Shown: positions 36,348 through 44,729 of the stretch, piece after piece | Numbering within the stretch: the first letter of the stretch is position 1 | Layout: each line of letters begins with the position of its first letter | Assembly: GCA_029260395.1 (NCBI GenBank) | Contig: JAJDDJ010000001.1 | Location: 595,681 to 659,680, forward strand | Reading direction: 5' to 3' | DNA length: 64,000 bases | DNA from: Phycisphaerales bacterium | Lineage (GTDB): Bacteria; Planctomycetota; Phycisphaerae; Phycisphaerales; UBA1924 | Made by a program: the position numbers and the translations under genes | Notes under the pieces: generated by a model | The model's input: only the letters and a program-made list of their open reading frames with translations | Told to the model about the DNA's origin: nothing | The model's database searches: none

Positions 36348-36430
36348 GTGCCACTGACCCGTTCCTTACGGGTCAGTGCGGTCGGCTTTGTTTGACCGGA
36401 TCACTGACCTGCACCGGAGGTCAGTGGCAC
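36348..36430. repeat. Nested double-hairpin palindrome
   Basis: Four copies of the octamer GGTCAGTG (two in each orientation) form two adjacent hairpins: CACTGACCC/GGGTCAGTG with a 9-base loop, and CACTGACC/GGTCAGTG with a 9-base loop. A 12-bp perfect outer repeat (GTGCCACTGACC / GGTCAGTGGCAC) encloses both. It lies between gpsA and the D-x-Y repeat gene. No T-run follows, so it is not a plain terminator. It resembles a paired REP-type element. Confidence 0.7.
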
Positions 36431-36502
36431 GGCATCATTGCGCCAGTCTCCGTCAATCAGGCCCCGAACACGTTGGCTGAACCGGTCAGCTAACCTGCCC
36501 AC

Positions 36503-38374
36503 ATGCCCCGCTCCATCGCCCGCGTTTGCTCCGCCTTCGTGCTCATGCCTTCGCTCGCATGCGCGCAACAGTCCGCCAAGCCCACCGAAGGCCAGTACGA
36601 GGCCGCCATCCTGGCTCGCGCCAGCGAGCTAGGCATCCTCGATCATCCCGAGGGTCTCAACAGCCTTTTCGGTGTGCTCGCTGCCACGTTCGACCATTAC
36701 CCGAGCGTTCGCCCTTTGAGCCTGATCGACAGCGCCCTGCGTAGGCCGCTCTCGCTTGACGCGGTGGAGGCCCGGGTAAGCCAGCGCGTCATGGCGATCC
36801 GCGATGCCGATGCCGCTGGGCTGCCCGAGGCCATCCGTGCGTTCGTGCGCGATGCGCTCGACCTTACGGGCGAGCCCGCCGGAGCCGAGCCCGCCGAGTT
36901 CCCCGAGGAGAGCATCCCGGCCCTGCTCGATGCCGCCCGCCACAACGCTCGCACCTGGCGGCTCCGCAGCGAGGACCATCCGCAGCTTGTCGACGCTGTC
37001 GCGCACGCCCTGAAGACTGACACCGCAGCCGTCGCTGCCTCGCTCGATGCGTTGCTCGCCCACTGGGCCTCGCCCATCGGCCGGGGCGACATCGAGGCTG
37101 TTCGCGCGCTCAACCTGCCCACCATTGACCCTGGGGCCATCGGTGATGCCGTCACCGGCGACTGGTCGTATGCGTTCACGCTGCCCGACGGCTCTTCGCT
37201 CATCATCGGCACCGATCAGGCCAACACCTATGACATGAGCCGCATCGACCACGTCATCGATCCCTCCGGCAACGACGCCTACCTCTGGCCCAAGGGCGCA
37301 GCGCCCACTCGCACCGGGTCCATCATCGACCTCGCGGGCAACGATACGTACCGGTCCCAAGCTGACTTTGCCGGGCCCGCCACGTGCGCCTTGGGGTGGT
37401 CGCTCCTCGACGACCGCTCGGGCGACGACACCTACCACACCACCGCGCTCGCCTCGATCGCAACCGGTGTGATGGGTGCAAGCGTGCTGATCGACCGCTT
37501 CGGCGACGACGCCTACACCGCTACGGGCAAGGCCGCCTCGTGGAACATCGGCGCGGGCTTCTTCGGCACCGGGCTGCTCATCGACCTTGCGGGCCACGAT
37601 GCCTATCGCGGCGAGAAGCTCACACAAGGCATCGGCGGGGCGCGCGGGCTCGGTGCGATCATCGATAAGAACGGCAACGACTTCTACTTTGCCAACGGGC
37701 CTTCCAACACCTCTACCTATGGCACGCCCGCTGTCTACCTCGGCCAGGCGCAGGGCTACGGCTACGGCATCCGCGGCCACGCAGCGGGCGGGCTCGGCGC
37801 GATCTACGACCTCGGCGGCCACGACGAGTACACCGCCGGCGAGTTCAGCCAGGGCGGCGGCTACTTCTTCGCGCTGGGCATTCTCCGTGACACGAGCGGC
37901 CACGATCTGTACCACGCCAACCGCTACGGCCAGGCCTTCGCGGCCCATCAAGCTGCGGGCATTCTTATCGATGACGCGGGCGACGACACCTATTGGTCGC
38001 GCACCGCGGCCAGCCAGTCGGGCTCGTGGGATGAGTGCGCCACGCTGCTCATCGACCGCGCGGGCAACGACTCGTACCGGTGTGACGGCCTGGGCATAGG
38101 CGGAGCCGCTATGCAGGCCATCGCTGTCTTCATCGATGCAGCGGGCGACGACCGCTACGCGCCCGCCGGCGGCGACACCCTCGGCCAGTCCAGCCGGGAC
38201 TCCTACCACTACGAGCGAGACAAGACGCTCTCATTCAGCGCCTTCATGGATCTCGGCGGTGGACACGACTCCTACCCGCCCCGCCGATCCAACGGCTCGG
38301 TTCTGAGCACCGGCAAGCCCAACGACGACGAGCCCGCGAACTCGACCCGCTTTGGGGTGTTTGTGGATGAGTAG
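36503..38374 (+). CDS. Secreted D-x-Y repeat protein, 623 aa, unknown family
   Basis: Signal peptide (FVLMPSLACAQQ). Residues 25-230 are a helical N-terminal domain. From about residue 240 to 600 there are around ten repeats of roughly 25-45 residues built on the pattern (I/L)-(I/L)-D-x-(A/G)-G-x-D-x-Y, for example LIDLAGHDAYRG and LIDDAGDDTYWS, separated by Gly-rich loops. The spacing and Asp pairs suggest a beta-solenoid or propeller with calcium-type loops. It is not the RTX nonamer (GGxGxDxLx), nor FG-GAP. I do not recognise a named family. The ATG is the natural start of the signal peptide. Confidence 0.75.
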   Translation: MPRSIARVCSAFVLMPSLACAQQSAKPTEGQYEAAILARASELGILDHPEGLNSLFGVLAATFDHYPSVRPLSLIDSALRRPLSLDAVEARVSQRVMAIRDADAAGLPEAIRAFVRDALDLTGEPAGAEPAEFPEESIPALLDAARHNARTWRLRSEDHPQLVDAVAHALKTDTAAVAASLDALLAHWASPIGRGDIEAVRALNLPTIDPGAIGDAVTGDWSYAFTLPDGSSLIIGTDQANTYDMSRIDHVIDPSGNDAYLWPKGAAPTRTGSIIDLAGNDTYRSQADFAGPATCALGWSLLDDRSGDDTYHTTALASIATGVMGASVLIDRFGDDAYTATGKAASWNIGAGFFGTGLLIDLAGHDAYRGEKLTQGIGGARGLGAIIDKNGNDFYFANGPSNTSTYGTPAVYLGQAQGYGYGIRGHAAGGLGAIYDLGGHDEYTAGEFSQGGGYFFALGILRDTSGHDLYHANRYGQAFAAHQAAGILIDDAGDDTYWSRTAASQSGSWDECATLLIDRAGNDSYRCDGLGIGGAAMQAIAVFIDAAGDDRYAPAGGDTLGQSSRDSYHYERDKTLSFSAFMDLGGGHDSYPPRRSNGSVLSTGKPNDDEPANSTRFGVFVDE

Positions 38375-38543
38375 GCCGCTGGGTCCATTGCTGGTTATTC
38401 GTAACAACCCGCACTCTCCCCTGAACTCGCGCTTCGCACGGGCCGATAGCTCGTGCGCACACCGGCGGCCTCCCGGCGGAAGACTCCGCCCCCGACCGGT
38501 GAACACCGCGCTCAGCGCCGACATCATCAGAGGAGTCCTCGCC

Positions 38544-39377
38544 GTGAATACCTTCATTCCCCAGTTCACCAATCAGTTCAACAACCAGTTCACCACCCCC
38601 TTCGCCAACCAGTTCGCCACGCCCTTCGGCGGCCCCATCGGCGGCAAGTTCCCCAGCCAGTTCACCGGCATCCCCGGCTATGGCACCGGCATGTCCAACA
38701 GCCTCACCGGCTGGAACACTCCCTTCGGCTACAACACCGTCAACACCGGCTGGAACACCGGTCTGAACACGCCCTTCGGCGTGAACAGCATGTTCAACGG
38801 CCAGATCCCCGGCCAGTTCCCCGGTCAGTTCCCCGGCTTCAGCCCCGTCGGCTTCAACAACACCTTCGCTGGTTCCAACGTTCCCTTCGGCTTCGGCGGC
38901 GTCAACACAGGCTGGAACACCGGTAGCAACTCGCCCGTCGGCTTCGGCGGCGTCAACACCGGCTGGAACACGCCCGTCAACTTCAACAGCCAGTTCGCTT
39001 CCCCCACGGGCTACACCGGCCTCAACACCGGCTGGAACGCGCCCATCAACAGCCAGTTCACCAACCAGTTCACTGGCCAGTACTCCGGCCAGGTTCCCAC
39101 CCAGTTCGCTGGCCAGTTCCCCGGCTTCAGCCCCGCCAACTTCAACACCGGTTTCAACACCAACTGGAACACTGGTTTCAACACCGGCTTCAACACCCCC
39201 GTCGGCTTCGGCGGCATGAACACCAACTTCAACAACGGTTTCAACACCACCAACCCCGCCACGCAGACCACCACCGGCAACTACCCCTTCCTCGCCTACG
39301 CCTTCAACCCCTACTTCGGCATCAACACTCCCGTCAACGGCACGGGCACCGAGACCGCCAACGTTCAGGCCGCCTGA
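38544..39377 (+). CDS. Low-complexity Asn/Phe/Gly/Thr repeat protein with almost no charged residues, 277 aa
   Basis: GTG start with AGAGGAG about 8 bases upstream. The whole protein is built from short repeats: NQF/GQF units at the start and middle, NTGWNT units, and FGG-VNTGWNT blocks; GQFPGFSP occurs twice. In 277 residues I count one Lys and one Glu and no Asp, Arg, His or Cys. Gln, Asn, Gly, Thr, Phe, Pro, Ser and Trp make up nearly everything. No signal peptide, transmembrane helix or PEP-CTERM tail is evident. The composition resembles FG-nucleoporins, silk-like or amyloid/prion-like polypeptides, but no homology is claimed. It is followed by a 12-bp inverted repeat. The antisense frame is open and shows the mirrored repeats, but has no plausible product. 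Confidence 0.8.
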   Translation: MNTFIPQFTNQFNNQFTTPFANQFATPFGGPIGGKFPSQFTGIPGYGTGMSNSLTGWNTPFGYNTVNTGWNTGLNTPFGVNSMFNGQIPGQFPGQFPGFSPVGFNNTFAGSNVPFGFGGVNTGWNTGSNSPVGFGGVNTGWNTPVNFNSQFASPTGYTGLNTGWNAPINSQFTNQFTGQYSGQVPTQFAGQFPGFSPANFNTGFNTNWNTGFNTGFNTPVGFGGMNTNFNNGFNTTNPATQTTTGNYPFLAYAFNPYFGINTPVNGTGTETANVQAA

Positions 39378-39413
39378 TACGGCTTGATCGAGCCTGACAA
39401 TCCGAATCCCGCC

Positions 39414-39458
39414 CAGCGGGGCAGCCGTCCGATGCACAACCGGGCCGCTGCCCCGCTG
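39414..39458 (+). repeat. 12-bp inverted repeat after the charge-free repeat gene
   Basis: CAGCGGGGCAGC and GCTGCCCCGCTG, perfect complements separated by 21 bases, 36 bases after the stop codon. No T run follows, so termination is possible but unproven. Confidence 0.5.
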
Positions 39459-39530
39459 TGCTGCGCGCGCTGTACCATCTCTCTGCGGTTCCCAATCCCA
39501 AGCAGAGACCATCGCGCTCGAGACACAACA

Positions 39531-40211
39531 ATGAAGATCACTTTCCTCGGCCACTCCGCTTTCTACCTCACCGATGGCGACCACCGCGTGCTCATCGACC
39601 CGTTCCTCACCGGTAACCCTGTCGCCCCTAGCACCCCGGGTCTGACCGCAGCCGACATCAACCCAACGCACATCGCTCTCACCCACGGGCACGACGACCA
39701 CCTCGGCGACACCGTCGCGATCGCTAAACGAACCGGCGCGACCGTCATCGCGCCCTTCGAACTGGGCGAGTACATCGGCACACTGGGCGTGGAGAACATC
39801 GAGCTTGGAGGATCCGGCGGCTGCATCAAGCTCTCTTTCGGCTGTCTCTGCTTCACGCAGGCCTTCCACTCATCGTCCACCGACAACGGCCGGTACATGG
39901 GTCCCGCTTGCGGCATGGTGGTCTACCTCGGTGGTCACCGCATCTACCACGCGGGCGATACAGCGCTGTTCAGCGACATGGCCCTCATAGGCGAGCTGTA
40001 CACGCCGCACGTCGCAATCGTGCCCATCGGCGACCGCTTCACGATGGGCCCCATGCACGGCTCCAAAGCCGTGGACCTCATCAAGCCGTCGGTGTGCGCG
40101 ATCCCGTGCCACTACAACACTTGGCCGCCGATCACCGTCGATGCCTCGCAGTTCAAGCCGGCCGCGTGCAAGGTTGAAGCCCTCAAGCCGGGCGAGAGCA
40201 TGGAACTCTGA
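39531..40211 (+). CDS. UPF0173-type metal-dependent hydrolase
   Basis: A metallo-beta-lactamase-fold protein of 226 residues, the usual size of this family. Metal ligands are visible: ALTHGHDDHLGD (His-x-His-x-Asp-His), the His in QAFHSSS, the Asp in YHAGDTALF and the final CHYNTWPP. The opening MKITFLGHSAFYL is the family start. The physiological substrate is not established for the family. It precedes another beta-lactamase-fold gene by 30 bases. Confidence 0.92.
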   Translation: MKITFLGHSAFYLTDGDHRVLIDPFLTGNPVAPSTPGLTAADINPTHIALTHGHDDHLGDTVAIAKRTGATVIAPFELGEYIGTLGVENIELGGSGGCIKLSFGCLCFTQAFHSSSTDNGRYMGPACGMVVYLGGHRIYHAGDTALFSDMALIGELYTPHVAIVPIGDRFTMGPMHGSKAVDLIKPSVCAIPCHYNTWPPITVDASQFKPAACKVEALKPGESMEL

Positions 40212-40241
40212 GCCTCCACGCCCGGTCCCTATGCTCTGCCC

Positions 40242-41105
40242 GTGCGTTTCACCTTCCTCGGCACGGGCACATCTGCGGGCGTTCCATGCCTCGGCTGCGA
40301 CTGCGCCACCTGCACATCACCCGACCCGCGCGATGCTCGCACCCGCACCAGCGCGCTCATCGAGTGGACCGATCCATCGGGCCAAGCGCGAGCGGTCATG
40401 CTGGATGCTGGCCCCGACCTCCGCCAGCAGGCCCTGCGCCACCGGCTGAACCGGCTCGACGCGATCCTCTTTACGCACAACCACGTCGACCACACCTTCG
40501 GGCTCGACGAGGTCCGCCGGTTCAACATCACCATGGACGCGCCCATCGACCTCTACGCCGAGGCGCCCACCATGGCCCACCTCAAGCGGGTCTACGCGCA
40601 CATCTTCGACCGCGCCTCCAACGTGCAAGACTCGTTCGTCGCGACGATCATCGCCCACGAGCTCAAGGCCGACCGCGAGCTTGTGCTCTGGGGCATGCGG
40701 TTCACCCCCATCCGCCTGCTCCACGGCAGGCTTCCCGTGCTCGGCTACCGCATCGAGCCCGAGGCAGCGGACAGCCCAATGGGAAACGACCCCGACGGCT
40801 GGTGGCCGCTGGCGTACTGCACGGACGTCTCGGCCATCCCGCCCGAGAGCTGGGCCAAGCTCACCGGCCTGCAAACCCTCGTGCTCGATGCCCTCCGCCG
40901 GCGCAAGCACCCCACCCACTTCACGCTCGGCCAGGCTGTCGGCGTGGCCCATGAGGTCGAGGCCGCCCGGACGTACTTTGTCCACATGGCCCATGACCTG
41001 CCCCACGAGCCGACCTCAGCCGACTTGCCCCCGACCATGACCCTCGCCCACGATGGCCTGTCGCTGGGCGGCCTGCCGTTGGACGGCCAGCAGCACGAAG
41101 GCTGA
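40242..41105 (+). CDS. PhnP-like MBL-fold hydrolase, 287 aa
   Basis: Beta-lactamase-fold hydrolase. The N-terminus carries the GTGTSAGVPCLGCDCATC signature with three Cys, like PhnP phosphodiesterases and related proteins, and the metal motif THNHVDHTFG. Further ligands: a His in RLLHGRLPVLGY, an Asp in YCTDVS and the closing VHMAHDLPH. PhnP acts on cyclic phosphates in phosphonate breakdown; no phosphonate genes are nearby, so the substrate is open. GTG start. Probably co-transcribed with the preceding UPF0173 gene. Confidence 0.88.
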   Translation: MRFTFLGTGTSAGVPCLGCDCATCTSPDPRDARTRTSALIEWTDPSGQARAVMLDAGPDLRQQALRHRLNRLDAILFTHNHVDHTFGLDEVRRFNITMDAPIDLYAEAPTMAHLKRVYAHIFDRASNVQDSFVATIIAHELKADRELVLWGMRFTPIRLLHGRLPVLGYRIEPEAADSPMGNDPDGWWPLAYCTDVSAIPPESWAKLTGLQTLVLDALRRRKHPTHFTLGQAVGVAHEVEAARTYFVHMAHDLPHEPTSADLPPTMTLAHDGLSLGGLPLDGQQHEG

Positions 41106-41193
41106 CAGGGCCTGAACACAGCCGCTGCGGGGGCCAAATCCACCCGACTCGACCGTCGCCCGGCCGGTCCCGGGGCCCCTAGACTCCCGCCCT

Positions 41194-42063
41194 ATGGGTA
41201 AGACACGCGAGATCAAGAAGCGCATCAAGGCCGTCGGCAACATCAAGCGGATCACCCGCACGATGCAGATGATCGCCACGGCCAAGTTCTCCGCCGCCCT
41301 TCAGCGGGCCGTCGCGGGCAGGCCCTACGCCGATGCCATCTTCGATCTCGTCGCCGAGATGGCCTCGTCCTCTTCCGAGGTCTCGCACCCGCTGCTCGCC
41401 ACCGGCGACCCAGACGGCCAGACCCTCACCCTCGTCATCACGTCCGACCGCGGGCTCTGCGGGCCCTACAACGGCTCGGTGCTCCGCACCGCGCTCAAGC
41501 ACTTCCGCGAGCAAGCCGGCTCGACCGAGGGCCGAATCGAAGTCATCGGCAAGAAGGGCGCCAACGCCCTGCGTTTCAACGGCGTGGAGCCCACCGTCCA
41601 CCACACGCACTTCACCGACAAGCCCGTCTATGAGCATGTCGAGAAGCTCGCCCAGGAATACATCGACCTCTTCACCAGCGGCAAGGTCAGCAAGGTGAAC
41701 ATCGTCTCGATGAAGTTCATCTCCGCTGGCCGTCAACAGCCCGAGGTCGTCCAGCTTCTGCCCTTTGAGGCGCCCGAGAAGCAAGAAGCCACGCCCGGCT
41801 CCAAGTCTGACTACGAGTTCAGCCCGTCGGCGGGTGAGCTGCTCGGCGAGCTGCTGCCCGCCGCCGTCAAGGTCACGCTCTTCCAGGCGTTCAATGACGC
41901 CGTGGTCTCCGAGCACGTTGCCCGGATGGTGGCCATGAAGGCCGCCACCGACAACGCCGGCAAGATGGGCAAGGACCTGACCCGCGTGTACAACCGCGCT
42001 CGCCAGGCCCAGCTCACCACCGAGCTGACCGAGATCATCTCTGGTGCTGCCGCGCTCGAGTGA
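41194..42063 (+). CDS. atpG: F-type ATP synthase subunit gamma
   Basis: The rotating central stalk of the F1 sector, coupling proton flow to ATP synthesis. The N-terminus is typical (REIKKRIKAVGNIKRITRTM), as are SDRGLCGPYN and the C-terminal helix MKAATDNAGKMGKDLTRVYN followed by ARQAQLTTELTEI. Length of 289 is normal and no lesion is seen. Other ATP synthase genes are not in the window: the neighbours are an MBL hydrolase upstream and a PEP-CTERM gene on the other strand. A terminator follows directly. Confidence 0.96.
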   Translation: MGKTREIKKRIKAVGNIKRITRTMQMIATAKFSAALQRAVAGRPYADAIFDLVAEMASSSSEVSHPLLATGDPDGQTLTLVITSDRGLCGPYNGSVLRTALKHFREQAGSTEGRIEVIGKKGANALRFNGVEPTVHHTHFTDKPVYEHVEKLAQEYIDLFTSGKVSKVNIVSMKFISAGRQQPEVVQLLPFEAPEKQEATPGSKSDYEFSPSAGELLGELLPAAVKVTLFQAFNDAVVSEHVARMVAMKAATDNAGKMGKDLTRVYNRARQAQLTTELTEIISGAAALE

Positions 42064-42089
42064 CCCCGGCTCGTTAGCACGATTTCCTG

Positions 42090-42120
42090 AAACCGCCCTC
42101 AACCGAGGGCGGTTTGTCTT
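42090..42120 (+). terminator. Rho-independent terminator of atpG
   Basis: AAACCGCCCTC and GAGGGCGGTTT flank a 3-base loop; GTCTTT follows. It lies 26 bases after the atpG stop. Confidence 0.9.
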
Positions 42121-42180
42121 TGCGCACCCAGCTCGTTGCTACACGCGATAGCTCATCACGCATCCTTACGATCGGGCAAC

Positions 42181-42209
42181 AAAAACGCCCGCAGCGTGCT
42201 GCGGGCGCT
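42181..42209 (-). terminator. Terminator of the 174-aa PEP-CTERM gene
   Basis: On the minus strand GCGCCCGCAG, a CACG loop, CTGCGGGCG, then TTTTT. It lies 26 bases after the stop codon. Confidence 0.9.
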
Positions 42210-42235
42210 CGTGGAACTCCTGAAAGTTGCGACGA

Positions 42236-42760
42236 TCAGCGCCGGCGACGCATCGCGCCAAGACCGGCCAGGCCGAGCACCGCGGTCCCAGCCGGAGCGG
42301 GCACCTCGTACCGAACGGTGATCGACTTGATGTACGTCTCGAACGCGCCGACCTGTGCGCTCTGGATGAACCCGATGGAGCTGGACGACGCATGGAACGA
42401 CTCGAGCTGGCCCACCGTGGTGTTGGCATCGTTCGCCATGCCGCCGAGACCGATGGCTTCGAACTCCGTTGCACCGACGCCCGTGAAGTCGATGAAGCTG
42501 ATGTTCACCTCGAGCACGTTGCCGCCCGCAGCGCCCGGGAACGTGATGAGCACCTCGTCCGAAGCCAACAGCAGGCCGGAGGCCCCGAGCTCGTTGAAGT
42601 CACCGCCGACGCCGTTGCCCGCGAAGTCGCTCGACAGGTCGTAGCTGAAGAACGCGTCGAACAGTCCGTCGGTGAGGTCATCGGTCACGCTGAGGATCTG
42701 GCCCGAGGCCGAACCCGCAATGGCCACCACCGCCGCAGCCATCAATGCACGCTTGATCAT
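42236..42760 (-). CDS. PEP-CTERM-type secreted protein, 174 aa
   Basis: Signal peptide (MIKRALMAAAVVAIAGSASG). The body is a beta-rich domain with Asp/Ser patches (LFDAFFSYDLSSDFAGN) and no recognised family. The C-terminus reads VPAPAGTAVLGLAGLGAMRRRR, an exosortase signal in the Pro-Ala-Pro version. The ATG at 42760 is preceded by AGGGAGA at 8 bases. It has its own terminator on the opposite strand from atpG and is not part of an operon. Confidence 0.82.
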   Translation of the reverse strand: MIKRALMAAAVVAIAGSASGQILSVTDDLTDGLFDAFFSYDLSSDFAGNGVGGDFNELGASGLLLASDEVLITFPGAAGGNVLEVNISFIDFTGVGATEFEAIGLGGMANDANTTVGQLESFHASSSSIGFIQSAQVGAFETYIKSITVRYEVPAPAGTAVLGLAGLGAMRRRR

Positions 42761-42931
42761 TCTGGTTTCTCCCTGCTCGTGGCTCTTGCGAGCCGGTCCA
42801 CTCATGCCGCCAGCTCTCACAATGAGACGGACAGCCAGACCGCGCGAGCGGCCGATAGCCACACCATGCCCCATAAACAGGGGATTGCCAGCACACTTGA
42901 GTGGTTTACGCCGCCCATGCCCCCTCCGGCC

Positions 42932-43918
42932 TCAGAACTTTGACGCCGTGAAACTCGCCCCCACCTCGTCACGGTCCCATAAGTGCGCCGGCCCCCGAGC
43001 CTCTTGGTACCACTCCCAGATCTCGAACCAGTAGCTCCGGAACCGGTGGCCGCCGAACGGCTCGTAGTGCTTGTCGAGCCGTTTCAGAATCGCTCGGTCG
43101 GTGCCCGTCAGGCCCAGCACCGTCTTGCCGTGGCGGATCGATTCGGTATCCAGCGCCAGCCGCGAGTACCGCCCGAGCAGCATCATGATGTTCCCCGCCG
43201 CGTACGGCCCGATCCCGGGAAGACCCAGCAGGAAACCGAACGCCTCATCGTCGCTCGTGCCGCTACTGGTGAGCCAGGCCTCGTCCACCTCGCCGCGCAC
43301 GAACAGCTTGGCCAGCTCCACCAGCCGCTGGTCGCGGTAGCCGACCCGGCACCGGGCGCGCAGCGTGCCCGCCCGCATCCGCGCGATCCGCTTGGCCGTT
43401 GGAAAGCTGAAGAGGCCAGACGGGCTCTGCTTGCCGCACACCTCGCACAGCCTGCGGTTCATGTTGATCGTGCTCGGCCACGCCACGTTGCAGCTCGTCA
43501 CCGTCTTGACCACGTCCTCGAACAGCGTGGGCGATCTGAACAGCCGGCCCCGGCCGCTGCGCTTCCACCGCGCATCGACCTTGTGAAAGGCCGCGACCTC
43601 GGCCCGCGATTCGTCCAGCCGGAGCATCCGCGCCAGCTGCGCGCGCGCTTCAACCTGCTCGGGCTTGGTCAGCTTGCGATCGAACCGCACCGAGAGCTCG
43701 CTGCCCTTGTTGCCCGGCTGCGAGAGCTTGCAGCCCGCCGCACCGTCCTCCAGGTGCAGGCACGTCAGCAGGCACTGCTGGTCCACGATCCAGTGGTTGG
43801 GCCTCAGCAGGAAGTAGCCGTAAGAGCACACATCCCGCGAGAGCGAGTAGTCCGCTGGCACCTTCACGCGCAGCAGCGAACCGCGCACCTTCACCTGTGG
43901 CCTGACCAACGCGGGCAT
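42932..43918 (-). CDS. HhH-GPD family DNA glycosylase-like protein
   Basis: Base-excision repair enzyme class. The helix-hairpin-helix is LPGIGPYAAGNIMML, followed by the catalytic-type Asp in SRLALDTES. The N-terminal part (about 1-130) has the beta domain found in OGG/AlkA-type enzymes. A cluster CGKQ preceded by RLCEVCG near residue 157 might bind metal. The usual activating Lys before the hairpin (as in OGG1/Nth) is not evident, so it is more like an AlkA-type monofunctional glycosylase. Damage specificity is unknown. Confidence 0.85.
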   Translation of the reverse strand: MPALVRPQVKVRGSLLRVKVPADYSLSRDVCSYGYFLLRPNHWIVDQQCLLTCLHLEDGAAGCKLSQPGNKGSELSVRFDRKLTKPEQVEARAQLARMLRLDESRAEVAAFHKVDARWKRSGRGRLFRSPTLFEDVVKTVTSCNVAWPSTINMNRRLCEVCGKQSPSGLFSFPTAKRIARMRAGTLRARCRVGYRDQRLVELAKLFVRGEVDEAWLTSSGTSDDEAFGFLLGLPGIGPYAAGNIMMLLGRYSRLALDTESIRHGKTVLGLTGTDRAILKRLDKHYEPFGGHRFRSYWFEIWEWYQEARGPAHLWDRDEVGASFTASKF

Positions 43919-43923
43919 CGCGC

Positions 43924-44664
43924 TCAGGCCGTTCTGCGCCGGCGCACCATGAACGCGTTCTCCACCATGTTCAGGCAGAGCCGGTCGGCCATCACCGCGA
44001 ACCGCTGGTAGTGCTCCTCGGCCTGCGCCGTCAGCGTCTCGGCGGTCTGCCCTGCTGCCGCGGTCTGGTCGTGGTCGGCCTTGGCGATCTTCATCGCCAT
44101 CGGCTGGTCGGACTCCACATGGAACTGAACACCCAGCGTCCGCAGCCCCGCGCTAAACGCCTGCACCTTGCAACGCTCGCTGGTGGCCAAGAGCGTCGCG
44201 CCGGCTGGCAGTTCCTTGACCTCCTGCGAGTGGCTCTGGAACCACCGGCCCGACCAGGGCACGCCCGCCATCAGCACGTGTGTCTGCGCCGGCACCGTCA
44301 GGTCCACACGCTCGAAGCCCACCTCGGGAGCGCCCTCCATCGCACCGACCGTGCCGCCCAGCGCGTGCGCGATCAGCTGCGCGCCCATGCAGATGCCCAG
44401 CGCCGGCAGCTCGGCCTCGTGCGCCTCGCGGATCAACGCCGCCTCTGCTTTGAGCCACGGGTGAGGGTCGCCCACGTTCTGAGGCCCGCCCAGCACCACC
44501 AGCCCGTCAAAGCCTTCCATCGAGCCCGGAACAGGCGTGCCGCCCTTGTCGGTCGATAGATCGGGCCGTCGCACGTCCAGCCTGAAAGCGTGGTCGCGGA
44601 GCACTGCACCAAGACGGCCCGGGCCGCCCACGTCGGAGTGTTGAAGCACAAGAATTCGAGCCAT
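43924..44664 (-). CDS. Class I glutamine amidotransferase-like protein
   Basis: Cytoplasmic GATase1 fold, related to the amidotransferase half of GMP synthase but standing alone. The nucleophile Cys is in LGICMGAQLIA, and the second catalytic pair reads QFHVESD. Such free-standing proteins are annotated as GMP synthase-like or gamma-glutamyl hydrolases; the acceptor is not known. The gap to the glycosylase is 5 bases, so the two are likely co-transcribed. Confidence 0.85.
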   Translation of the reverse strand: MARILVLQHSDVGGPGRLGAVLRDHAFRLDVRRPDLSTDKGGTPVPGSMEGFDGLVVLGGPQNVGDPHPWLKAEAALIREAHEAELPALGICMGAQLIAHALGGTVGAMEGAPEVGFERVDLTVPAQTHVLMAGVPWSGRWFQSHSQEVKELPAGATLLATSERCKVQAFSAGLRTLGVQFHVESDQPMAMKIAKADHDQTAAAGQTAETLTAQAEEHYQRFAVMADRLCLNMVENAFMVRRRRTA

Positions 44665-44729
44665 GGTCCGCGATGATAGCAGGACCGCCGCCGCCTCCCC
44701 AAAGCCGGACCGGAGCCGCGCCGGAGCGG

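Noticed and set aside
38544..39377. CRISPR array suggested by regular DNA repeats
   Set aside because: Repeats are codon-phased units of a coding frame, not uniform repeats with unique spacers, and no cas gene is nearby.
38244..39869. 541-residue minus-strand frame over the charge-free repeat gene
   Set aside because: Mirror of the DNA repeats on the sense strand; no plausible start or motif, whereas the sense frame has a ribosome site.
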